Source of the DNA: Clostridia bacterium
GTDB lineage: Bacteria; Bacillota_A; Clostridia; Christensenellales; Aristaeellaceae
Assembly (NCBI GenBank): GCA_900754775.1
Contig: CAAEDZ010000362.1
Coordinates: 1-6,522 of the forward strand
DNA length: 6,522 nt
Reading direction: 5' to 3'
Part shown: one piece after another, positions 1 to 6,500 of the stretch
Layout of the letters: each line of letters starts with the position of its first letter
Numbering within the stretch: position 1 is the first letter of the stretch
Program-made: the position numbers and the translations under genes
Notes under the pieces: model-generated
Database searches by the model: none
Told to the model about the DNA's origin: nothing
Seen by the model: the letters and a program-made list of their open reading frames with translations, nothing else

Positions 1-266
1 AAGCCGGATAAGCCCTCGCGGATGGAAGCCATGGCGCTTGCAAGGCGCTCGTCCACGGGATAATAGCCGGTGACGCGCACATCGTCGCCGATGCGCTCGG
101 CGATGGCTTCGTCGATGATGTCCCACTGGCCCTCGGGCCGCTGATTGGCATAGACGTCGTTCTTATCCTCGATCATCACGCCCTTGCTGCCGGCCTGCTC
201 GAGGATGGCGGAGACCATCTCCGAAGCCTGCGTGGTGGTCAGCACCGTTACTTCCGTCCACTGCAT
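1..266 (-). CDS. prmA: Ribosomal protein L11 methyltransferase PrmA, N-terminal part (runs off the window)
   Basis: PrmA is an S-adenosylmethionine-dependent cytoplasmic enzyme that methylates ribosomal protein L11. Only the first 88 codons are present, reading from an ATG at 266-264 to the left edge with two bases left over. The visible protein begins MQWTEVTVLTTTQASEMVSA and continues with an ILEQAG.KGVMIED stretch and a V.VTGYYPVDERL stretch. This matches the substrate-recognition domain at the start of Firmicutes PrmA (W-T-E-V, then G-V-x-I-E-D, then a YFP.D-like segment). The catalytic SAM-binding domain lies outside the window, so the assignment rests on the N-terminus and on position: prmA directly follows dnaJ in many Firmicutes. 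The ATG abuts the dnaJ TAA with no gap, and the ribosome-binding site lies inside dnaJ, which suggests translational coupling. No frameshift or stop is seen in the visible part. Confidence 0.88.
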   Translation of the reverse strand, partial: MQWTEVTVLTTTQASEMVSAILEQAGSKGVMIEDKNDVYANQRPEGQWDIIDEAIAERIGDDVRVTGYYPVDERLASAMASIREGLSG

Positions 267-1418
267 TTACGAATTTCCTCCAAACGCTTCCTTGACGCGG
301 TCAAAGAAGGACTTTTTCTGCTCGTATTCCTGACCGGTGACGGTGCCGTCGAACTGGCGCAGGAGGTTCTTCTGCTTCTCGGAAAGGCGCTTGGGGATCT
401 CCACCGTGACGGTCACGTAGAGGTCGCCCTTGCCGTTGCCGCGCAGCGAGGGGATGCCCTGGCCGCGGATGCGGAAGGTCTGGCCCGGCTGCGTGCCTTC
501 GGGGAAGCGGTACTTGACGGGCTTTTCCAGCGTGGGCACATCGGCCTCGCAGCCCAGCGCCGCCTGCGTGAAGGTGAGCGGCATTTCCAGATAAAGGTCC
601 GTGCCGTTGCGCTTGAAGAGGCGGTGCGGGCGCACGGTGACGACGATCAGAAGATCGCCGGCCTCGCCGCCGCGCTCGCCCGGCTCGCCCTGACCGCGGA
701 TGGTGACGATCTGGCCGTTGTCGATGCCGGCGGGGATGCGCACGGTGCGGCGCTTGGAGGTGCGCACCTTGCCGCGCCCGTTGCACTTGGGGCAGGGATC
801 GGAGATAATCTGGCCCGTGCCCTTGCAGTTCGGACAGGTGCGCACGTTCTGGATGGCGCCAAAGGGCGTGTTGGAGGTGGTGCGCACCTGACCCGTACCG
901 TTGCAGGTGGGGCAGGTCTTGGGCTGCGTGCCGGGCTTGGCGCCGGTGCCGTGGCAGTTTTCGCACGTTTCGTCGCGCACGAGGTTGATCTCCTTGTCGC
1001 AGCCCTTGGCGGCTTCTTCAAAGGAGATGGTCATATCGTAGCGCAGATCCGCGCCGGGGACCGGGCCCTGCTCGCGCCGGGCGCGGCCGCCGCCGAAACC
1101 GCCGCCAAAGAACGACGAGAATATATCTTCCACATCAAAGCCGCCGAAACCGCCGAAGCCGGAGAAATCTCCATAGCCGCCGGCACCGCCCGCGCCCGGC
1201 TGCTGATGGCCGAAGCGGTCGTACTGGGCGCGCTTCTGGGGGTCGGAAAGCACCTGATATGCCTCGTTGACCTCCTTGAATTTTTCCTCGGCGTCCTTGT
1301 CGCCCGGGTTGACGTCCGGGTGCAGTTTCTTGGCCAGTTTGCGGTACGCCGCCTTGATGGCGGCCTCGTCGGCCGTGCGCTCGACGCCGAGCACTTCATA
1401 ATAGTCGCGTTTTGCCAA
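267..1418 (-). CDS. dnaJ: Chaperone DnaJ (Hsp40), class A, with TTG start
   Basis: DnaJ is the cytoplasmic co-chaperone that delivers unfolded protein to DnaK and stimulates its ATPase. The 383-residue product has every class A part. The J-domain spans about residues 4-70, with the HPD catalytic triplet at 33-35 and QYDRFG at 65-70. A Gly/Phe-rich linker covers about 71-113 and includes a DVEDIF segment. Four zinc-binding CxxCxGxG repeats lie at 152-159, 169-176, 195-202 and 209-216, followed by the C-terminal substrate-binding domains. Length and composition are normal for the family. The start codon is TTG (1418-1416), not ATG; the next in-frame Met is residue 129, beyond the J-domain, and a GGAGG sits 8 nt before the TTG, so this start is well supported. 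The gene lies 120 nt after dnaK and directly abuts prmA. Lower DnaJ than DnaK output is a plausible result of the weak start codon and the RNA structure around it (inference). Confidence 0.98.
   Translation of the reverse strand: MAKRDYYEVLGVERTADEAAIKAAYRKLAKKLHPDVNPGDKDAEEKFKEVNEAYQVLSDPQKRAQYDRFGHQQPGAGGAGGYGDFSGFGGFGGFDVEDIFSSFFGGGFGGGRARREQGPVPGADLRYDMTISFEEAAKGCDKEINLVRDETCENCHGTGAKPGTQPKTCPTCNGTGQVRTTSNTPFGAIQNVRTCPNCKGTGQIISDPCPKCNGRGKVRTSKRRTVRIPAGIDNGQIVTIRGQGEPGERGGEAGDLLIVVTVRPHRLFKRNGTDLYLEMPLTFTQAALGCEADVPTLEKPVKYRFPEGTQPGQTFRIRGQGIPSLRGNGKGDLYVTVTVEIPKRLSEKQKNLLRQFDGTVTGQEYEQKKSFFDRVKEAFGGNS
277..281 (-). promoter_or_regulatory. prmA ribosome-binding site inside the dnaJ 3' end
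   Basis: The minus strand reads GGAGGAAATTCGTAA then ATG. The GGAGG lies 10 nt before the prmA ATG and is formed by the consecutive GGA GGA (Gly-Gly) codons three to five codons before the dnaJ stop. This supports the prmA start at 266 and implies that ribosomes finishing dnaJ occupy the prmA initiation region. Confidence 0.85.
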
Positions 1419-1431
1419 GGGTTTCCCCTCC
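1417..1431 (-). promoter_or_regulatory. dnaJ ribosome-binding site, with a potential start-site hairpin
   Basis: The minus strand reads GGAGGGGAAACCCTTG, where TTG is the dnaJ start. GGAGG (1427-1431) has 8 nt spacing. The same bases can form a short stem: AGGG (1429-1426) pairs with CCCU (1421-1418) around a GAAA loop (1425-1422), plus a G-U pair between 1430 and 1417. That stem would cover most of the Shine-Dalgarno sequence and the first two bases of the start codon. The ribosome-binding site is well supported; the hairpin is a prediction by eye. Confidence 0.75.
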
Positions 1432-1451
1432 CTCTATGTGAACGCCCCGAA

Positions 1452-1475
1452 GGCGGAGGCGATACCGCCTCCGCC
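1452..1475 (-). other. Perfect 10-bp inverted repeat (mRNA hairpin) between dnaK and dnaJ
   Basis: On the plus strand, arm GGCGGAGGCG (1452-1461) and arm CGCCTCCGCC (1466-1475) are exact reverse complements around the 4-nt loop ATAC. In the dnaK-dnaJ transcript this would be a very stable GC-rich hairpin ending 20 nt before the dnaJ Shine-Dalgarno sequence. No run of T follows it in the direction of transcription, so a simple intrinsic terminator is unlikely. An mRNA-processing, stability or translation-tuning role, or an intergenic repeat unit, is more plausible. Confidence 0.7.
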
Positions 1476-1536
1476 CCGGAACCTTAACTTCTTGCCGTCC
1501 CGGACAGGCTCCGGGGCGCATTTCGCCTCGCGGCGA
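1472..1536 (-). other. Further dnaK-dnaJ intercistronic pairings, two of them mutually exclusive
   Basis: Just after the dnaK stop, TCGCC (1536-1532, read on the minus strand) pairs with GGCGA (1527-1523) around GCGA, a GNRA-type loop. Next, CCCGGA and TCCGGG (1515-1510 and 1504-1499) form a 6-bp stem with a 5-nt loop. Alternatively, CGCCCCGGA (1518-1510) is an exact 9-nt complement of TCCGGGGCG (1480-1472). That pairing excludes the 6-bp stem and also takes four bases from the 10-bp hairpin at 1452-1475. No promoter-like sequence or separate gene is seen in this 120-nt gap. Confidence 0.5.
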
Positions 1537-1538
1537 GA

Positions 1539-3419
<1,881 letters not shown>

Positions 3420-3992
3420 TTACTCCTCAACGGAGACTTTGACCATCGCGTAGCGGATGATCTTTTCCTTGACCCGGTAGCCCTTCTGGAACACTTCGAT
3501 GACCTTGCCCGGGTCGTCGGTCACCTCTTTCATCACCGCGTGGTGCAGTTCGGGGTCAAAGGCCTCGCCCTGCGCGGGGATCTCCTCCAGCCCGAATTTC
3601 TTCAGGCTCTCCAGAAGCTGGTTGAGCGTCATTTTCACGCCCTCGAGCAGCGGACTTTCCTCGCCCGCGGCGATGGCGCGCTCCAGATTGTCGATGACCG
3701 GGAGCATGGCCCCGATCACTTCCTCCACGCCGTCGGCAAAGCCGTCCGCGCGGGAGGTCTGGTTGCGGCGGCGGAAGTTCTGGAAATCCGCCTGCGAGCG
3801 GCGCAGCTGATCGAGGTATTCATCGCGCTGCTTGACGGCGGTTTCCAGTGCCGCGCGCCACTCGTCTATGGAAGCCTCTTTCTCCTCCGGCTGTTCCCCG
3901 GCCGTCTCCCCGGTGTTCTGGGGCTGTTCGGCGCTCTGGGGGGCTTCCTCCTCCGTCACCGGAGTTTCGGGATTTTTGTCTTTCTTTTTCAT
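3420..3992 (-). CDS. grpE: Nucleotide exchange factor GrpE
   Basis: GrpE is a cytoplasmic homodimer that releases ADP from DnaK and so resets the Hsp70 cycle. The product is 190 residues, normal for the family. Residues 1-42 are a highly charged, Glu/Pro/Gln-rich and probably disordered tail. Residues about 43-95 form the long dimerising helix, including ADFQNFRRR (68-76), followed by the conserved LPVIDNLERAI (97-107), FDPELHHAVM (145-154) and the C-terminal GrpE signature region VIEVFQKGYRVKEKIIRYAMVKVS (164-187, beta domain that contacts DnaK). The start is ATG at 3992-3990 with AGGAGG 5 nt upstream; the stop is TAA. It begins 9 nt after hrcA and its Shine-Dalgarno sequence overlaps the hrcA stop codon, indicating coupled translation. 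The degenerate tail is typical and not informative. Confidence 0.98.
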   Translation of the reverse strand: MKKKDKNPETPVTEEEAPQSAEQPQNTGETAGEQPEEKEASIDEWRAALETAVKQRDEYLDQLRRSQADFQNFRRRNQTSRADGFADGVEEVIGAMLPVIDNLERAIAAGEESPLLEGVKMTLNQLLESLKKFGLEEIPAQGEAFDPELHHAVMKEVTDDPGKVIEVFQKGYRVKEKIIRYAMVKVSVEE

Positions 3993-3997
3993 GCCGT

Positions 3998-4003
3998 CCT
4001 CCT
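3998..4003 (-). promoter_or_regulatory. grpE ribosome-binding site overlapping the hrcA stop codon
   Basis: The minus strand reads TAGGAGGACGGC then ATG. The TAG (4004-4002) is the hrcA stop, and its last two bases are the start of AGGAGG. Spacing to the grpE ATG is 5 nt. A ribosome terminating on hrcA therefore sits on the grpE initiation site. Confidence 0.85.
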
Positions 4004-5027
4004 ACTTGTTGTCCGAGAGCAGTTGGCTGATCGCCCGGCCCATGAAGCCCAGCACCGTGACCACGCGGCTGTAATCCATGCGCGTGGGCCCGATGATGCC
4101 CAGCGTGCCGGTGGACTGGTCGCCCATGCGGTAGCTGGCGGTAAGTACCGAGCAATCCGACAGTTCCGGGACGCCGTTTTCCGGGCCGATGCGGATGGTG
4201 ATCTCCATATCGCCGCCCTCGCCCATCACCTTGCGCAGCGTATCGCGCGATTCCAGCACGGACAGGAAGTTTTTCGCCTTGTCCACGTCCGAATACTCGG
4301 GATAGTTGAGCAAATTGGCGCTGCCGCCGACATACACGTCGCGGTCGTCCACGGCGGCGATGTTCTCCTCGATCACCTGCATGGTCTCGGCGAGCAGTTT
4401 GCGCTCGTTGCCCATATCGCGGATGATGTCGGCGAAGATCTGGCGCACGGACTCGATTGGCTGCCCGGCAAGGCGCTCGGTGAGCATGCGCGAGATGCCG
4501 TAGAGATGGTCGGCGCTCAGGCCCTCGGGGATGCTGATGACCGCGTCCTTGACGATGCCGGCGCTGGTGACGATGACGAGCATCGCCGTGCCCGATGAGA
4601 CGGGGACGATCTGCACGTGGCGGATGCGCAGAGAGCCGATGTGCGGCGCGACCACGACGGAGGTGTACTTCGTCGCGTCCGAAAGCACGCGGGCGGCGCG
4701 GCGGATGACGGTTTCCACCTGCCGGGAGCGCGTCTGCATGTGCTGGGCGATCTTCTGGCGCTCCTCCCCGGAGAGCTGACCGGCTCTGAGCAGTTTGTCC
4801 ACGTACAGCCGGTACGCTTTATAGGATGGAACGCGCCCCGCGGAGGTATGCGGCTGGGCAAGGTAGCCCAGCTCCTCCAGATCGCTCATCTCATTGCGGA
4901 TGGTCGCGGGCGAAAAGCCCACGCCCGCCTTGCGCGAGATCGTGCGCGAGCCGACGGGCATGGCGGTGGTGATGTAGTCGTCGATGATCGCTCGCAGGAT
5001 GAGGAACTTTCTTTCGTCCAGACCCAT
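4002..5027 (-). CDS. hrcA: Heat-inducible transcription repressor HrcA
   Basis: HrcA binds CIRCE operators and represses class I heat-shock genes; the GroEL chaperonin is known in related bacteria to keep it folded, giving feedback control. From the ATG at 5027 the product is 341 residues, starting MGLDERKFLILRAIIDDYI, which is where HrcA proteins normally begin. A winged-helix DNA-binding domain covers about 1-75, with PVGSRTIS (24-31), SPATIRNEMSDLEELGYL (39-56) and the diagnostic QPHTSAGRVPS (58-68). The GAF-like middle and C-terminal dimerisation region carries IGPENG and, near the end, GPTRMDYSRVVTVLG. GGAGG lies 7 nt before this ATG. An in-frame TTG at 5063-5061 would add 12 residues (start MSANSDRKGGVV) but lies within CIRCE and lacks family homology, so I reject it. 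It is the first gene of the operon and is expected to be autoregulated. The stop is TAG. Confidence 0.97.
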   Translation of the reverse strand: MGLDERKFLILRAIIDDYITTAMPVGSRTISRKAGVGFSPATIRNEMSDLEELGYLAQPHTSAGRVPSYKAYRLYVDKLLRAGQLSGEERQKIAQHMQTRSRQVETVIRRAARVLSDATKYTSVVVAPHIGSLRIRHVQIVPVSSGTAMLVIVTSAGIVKDAVISIPEGLSADHLYGISRMLTERLAGQPIESVRQIFADIIRDMGNERKLLAETMQVIEENIAAVDDRDVYVGGSANLLNYPEYSDVDKAKNFLSVLESRDTLRKVMGEGGDMEITIRIGPENGVPELSDCSVLTASYRMGDQSTGTLGIIGPTRMDYSRVVTVLGFMGRAISQLLSDNK

Positions 5028-5034
5028 GACCACG

Positions 5035-5039
5035 CCTCC
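5035..5039 (-). promoter_or_regulatory. hrcA ribosome-binding site (decides the start)
   Basis: The minus strand reads AAGGGAGGCGTGGTC then ATG. GGAGG is 7 nt before the ATG at 5027. No comparable site precedes the in-frame TTG at 5063, so this fixes the start. Confidence 0.85.
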
Positions 5040-5052
5040 CTTCCGGTCGCTG

Positions 5053-5079
5053 TTAGCACTCAACGGCGGAGAGTGCTAA
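5053..5079. promoter_or_regulatory. CIRCE operator (HrcA binding site)
   Basis: TTAGCACTC (5053-5061), a 9-nt spacer, and GAGTGCTAA (5071-5079) match the CIRCE consensus exactly, with one further G/C pair outside each arm (5052 and 5080). It lies about 5 nt downstream of the predicted transcription start and 25 nt upstream of the hrcA ATG, so bound HrcA would block transcription and the element is also in the 5' UTR. It is the only CIRCE in the window. Confidence 0.98.
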
Positions 5080-5090
5080 CGCATGGTCAT

Positions 5091-5119
5091 AATGTACCAT
5101 TCTCCGGCGATTTTGTCAA
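5091..5119 (-). promoter_or_regulatory. Sigma-A type promoter of the hrcA-grpE-dnaK-dnaJ operon
   Basis: On the minus strand a consensus -35 TTGACA (5119-5114) is followed by a 17-nt spacer and -10 TACATT (5096-5091), with an extended -10 TGG immediately upstream. The expected start is near A5084, just before CIRCE. Position, spacing and the operator downstream make this the operon promoter. I saw no GGTCAAA-type tandem repeat that would suggest additional CtsR control. Confidence 0.9.
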
Positions 5120-5272
5120 TAGCGGGGCGGGCATGGAGTTGTAAAATTTTTGATAACAATTTGAATGTTGATGCGCAGTTACTGCATATTGTGTGTGTTT
5201 CTGCGCACAAACGCGCTCATATCGGCGTTTTCAGCGAGAGGAATTGCATTTTTATCCATTCCGTGCGGCCCG
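5120..5272. other. AT-richer intergenic spacer without a supported gene
   Basis: This stretch between the lacI terminator and the hrcA promoter is visibly richer in A+T than its surroundings (for example around 5142-5165). I see no ORF with both a ribosome-binding site and codon use like the neighbours. It holds an inverted repeat, TGCGCAG (5172-5178) and CTGCGCA (5201-5207), with a smaller nested dyad GCAGT-T-ACTGC (5175-5185), of unknown meaning. Confidence 0.55.
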
Positions 5273-5313
5273 AAAAGGCGCGCAAAGGGCGCACCGCGCG
5301 AGGCGATGCGCCC
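5273..5313 (-). terminator. Probable intrinsic terminator of the LacI-family gene
   Basis: Ten nt after the regulator's TGA, the minus-strand transcript can form an 11-bp stem: GGGCGCATCGC (5313-5303) pairs with GCGGTGCGCCC (5297-5287) around a 5-nt loop, with one G-U pair. It is followed by TTT (5286-5284) and, after a GC-rich interruption, TTTT (5276-5273). The hairpin is strong but the T tract is broken, so termination may be incomplete. It separates the regulator from the heat-shock promoter. Confidence 0.7.
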
Positions 5314-5323
5314 AAGGGACAAG

Positions 5324-6355
5324 TCAGGGCTGCGCGTGCCGGTGCAGGCGGGCGGTGCTGCCCTTGACCTTGAGGATGGGGTCGAACACCAGCGGTTCGT
5401 CGGAGACGGGCTGGTTGTTGATCTTGGCGATGAGGCGCTCGACCACGCCGGCGGCCATCTGGGCGATGGGGTATTCGAGCGTGGTCAGCGGCGGGTCGAT
5501 GAGGTCGGAGAAGATGAGATCGTCGTAGCCGACGACGGAGATGTCCTCCGGGATGCGCAGGTTGTAGTTGCGGGCCTGCTTGTAGACGCCGTAGGCGGTC
5601 ATGTCGTTGAACGCAAAGATGCCCGTGACCTTTTTCCCCAGCAGGTAAGGCAGGGCGCGCATGCCGCTGTCCACCTCCCAGTTGCCCTCGAAGACCAGAG
5701 AGGGATCGTAGGGGATGCCGGCCTCCTCAAGGGCGTCGCAGTAGGCGCGCAGGCGGTCCTTGCAGTTTTCGTAGTGCATCTGGCCGGTGATGCAGCCGAT
5801 CTGGCGGTGGCCGAGGTCGATGAGGTGGCGCACGGCCAGCAGGCCGCCCAGATAGTCGTTGGGCAGCACCGCGCCGGCGGCGAACTCTTTGGGCACGCGG
5901 TCGGTGAGCATGACGGGAATGCGCATCTCCTTGACCGTCTGCATGCACTCGAAGGTGTCCTGCGGGTCGGCAAAGAGGGATTTGGTGAGGATGACGCCGT
6001 CCACGGCGCGATCTTCAAAATCGCAGAGAAAGCGCACGGTGTCCTGCAGATCGTTGCGGGCGATGCGGATGATGGTGGAATAGGAAAGTTTCTCTGCCGC
6101 GCGCTCGATCTGCTCGCAGTAGGCGGAGTGGAAGAGGTTGGTGATGTCCGGGATGATGAGGCCAATGGTGTTGGTCTTGCGCGCGGTCAGCGCCACCGCC
6201 ATCTGGTTGGGGCGGTAGCGCATCTCTCTGGCGGCGTTGAGTACGCGCTCGCGCGTGGCCGGCGAGACCGGGGCCTGCCGGTTGTTCATGACCAGACTCA
6301 CCGTGGTCGGCGAGACGTTGGCCGCCCTTGCTACATCTTTGATCGTCACTCGCAT
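5324..6355 (-). CDS. LacI-family transcriptional regulator, effector unknown
   Basis: This is a 343-residue cytoplasmic DNA-binding regulator of the LacI/GalR family, full length for the family. The N-terminal helix-turn-helix is TIKDVARAANVSPTTVSLVM (4-23), followed by the third helix to about 48 and the hinge region PNQMAVALTARKTNTIGLII (49-68), with Leu56 at the position that normally intercalates in the operator. The periplasmic-binding-protein-like effector and dimer domain covers about 63-333, with LPNDYLGG (164-171), HLIDLGHRQIG (177-187), IFAFND (246-251), IPEDISVVGYDDL (268-280) and PPLTTLEYP (288-296). Members usually respond to sugars or related metabolites; I cannot name the ligand or regulon. 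The start is ATG at 6355 with a weak AGGG 7 nt upstream (6363-6366). It has its own promoter and terminator, so it is not part of the heat-shock operon. A divergent promoter to its right suggests it may control the gene there (inference). Codon use resembles its neighbours; no sign of transfer. Confidence 0.95.
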   Translation of the reverse strand: MRVTIKDVARAANVSPTTVSLVMNNRQAPVSPATRERVLNAAREMRYRPNQMAVALTARKTNTIGLIIPDITNLFHSAYCEQIERAAEKLSYSTIIRIARNDLQDTVRFLCDFEDRAVDGVILTKSLFADPQDTFECMQTVKEMRIPVMLTDRVPKEFAAGAVLPNDYLGGLLAVRHLIDLGHRQIGCITGQMHYENCKDRLRAYCDALEEAGIPYDPSLVFEGNWEVDSGMRALPYLLGKKVTGIFAFNDMTAYGVYKQARNYNLRIPEDISVVGYDDLIFSDLIDPPLTTLEYPIAQMAAGVVERLIAKINNQPVSDEPLVFDPILKVKGSTARLHRHAQP

Positions 6356-6395
6356 TGGCTTTCCCTGCCCGTTTTGCTTGATCGCGTTTTTTGAA

Positions 6396-6416
6396 GATAC
6401 GGTATCATGGTATCAC
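6396..6416. promoter_or_regulatory. Candidate operator over the lacI-type gene's promoter
   Basis: GATAC-G-GTATC (6396-6406) is a perfect 11-bp dyad around one base, and GGTATCAT / GGTATCAC (6401-6408 and 6409-6416) are tandem 8-nt repeats. Together they cover the -10 and predicted start of the regulator gene. LacI-family proteins often repress their own promoters through such dyads; which protein binds here is inferred, not shown. Confidence 0.4.
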
Positions 6417-6436
6417 ATTTGGCTTTTACTTGTCAA
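6407..6436 (-). promoter_or_regulatory. Probable promoter of the LacI-family gene
   Basis: On the minus strand -35 TTGACA (6436-6431) is followed by 18 nt and -10 TACCAT (6412-6407), preceded by TGA as an extended -10. The predicted start is near 6400, giving a 5' UTR of about 45 nt. The -35 is consensus and the -10 is 4 of 6. Confidence 0.7.
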
Positions 6437-6471
6437 CGCCGGATGTGGCCGTGTAAAATTCCCGCGACCCC

Positions 6472-6500
6472 TTGAACGCGCCGCCTTCCTGTGCTATAAT
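6472..6500 (+). promoter_or_regulatory. Divergent promoter reading out of the window to the right
   Basis: TTGAAC (6472-6477), a 17-nt spacer and a perfect TATAAT (6495-6500), with TG one base before the -10, form a good sigma-A promoter on the plus strand. Transcription would start near 6507, 15 nt from the edge, so its gene lies outside. The -35 regions of the two divergent promoters are 35 bp apart. Confidence 0.7.

Noticed and set aside
1452..1475. Intrinsic terminator between dnaK and dnaJ
   Set aside because: The hairpin is strong, but the transcript continues UUCGGGGCG with no U run, and dnaJ has no visible promoter of its own.
624..1487. A 287-codon plus-strand open frame antisense to dnaJ
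   Set aside because: It is the register-matched shadow of dnaJ. The low-complexity Ala/Gly/Leu/Val composition is typical of antisense GC-rich coding DNA.
5025..5035. An 11-nt direct repeat CATGACCACGC shared with 6509-6519
   Set aside because: Exact repeats of this length are expected by chance in a window of this size, and the two sites have different contexts.
5061..5063. TTG as the hrcA start
   Set aside because: It is inside the CIRCE spacer, has no ribosome-binding site, and gives 12 extra residues not typical of HrcA.
5083..5367. A 94-codon plus-strand frame starting beside CIRCE
   Set aside because: It crosses the operon promoter, the terminator and the lacI 3' end. It has only a distant GGAG inside CIRCE and no promoter, and the translation resembles no family I know.
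5165..6394. A 409-codon plus-strand open frame antisense to the LacI-family gene
   Set aside because: Same register effect as above; the minus strand encodes a complete, motif-rich LacI-family protein here.
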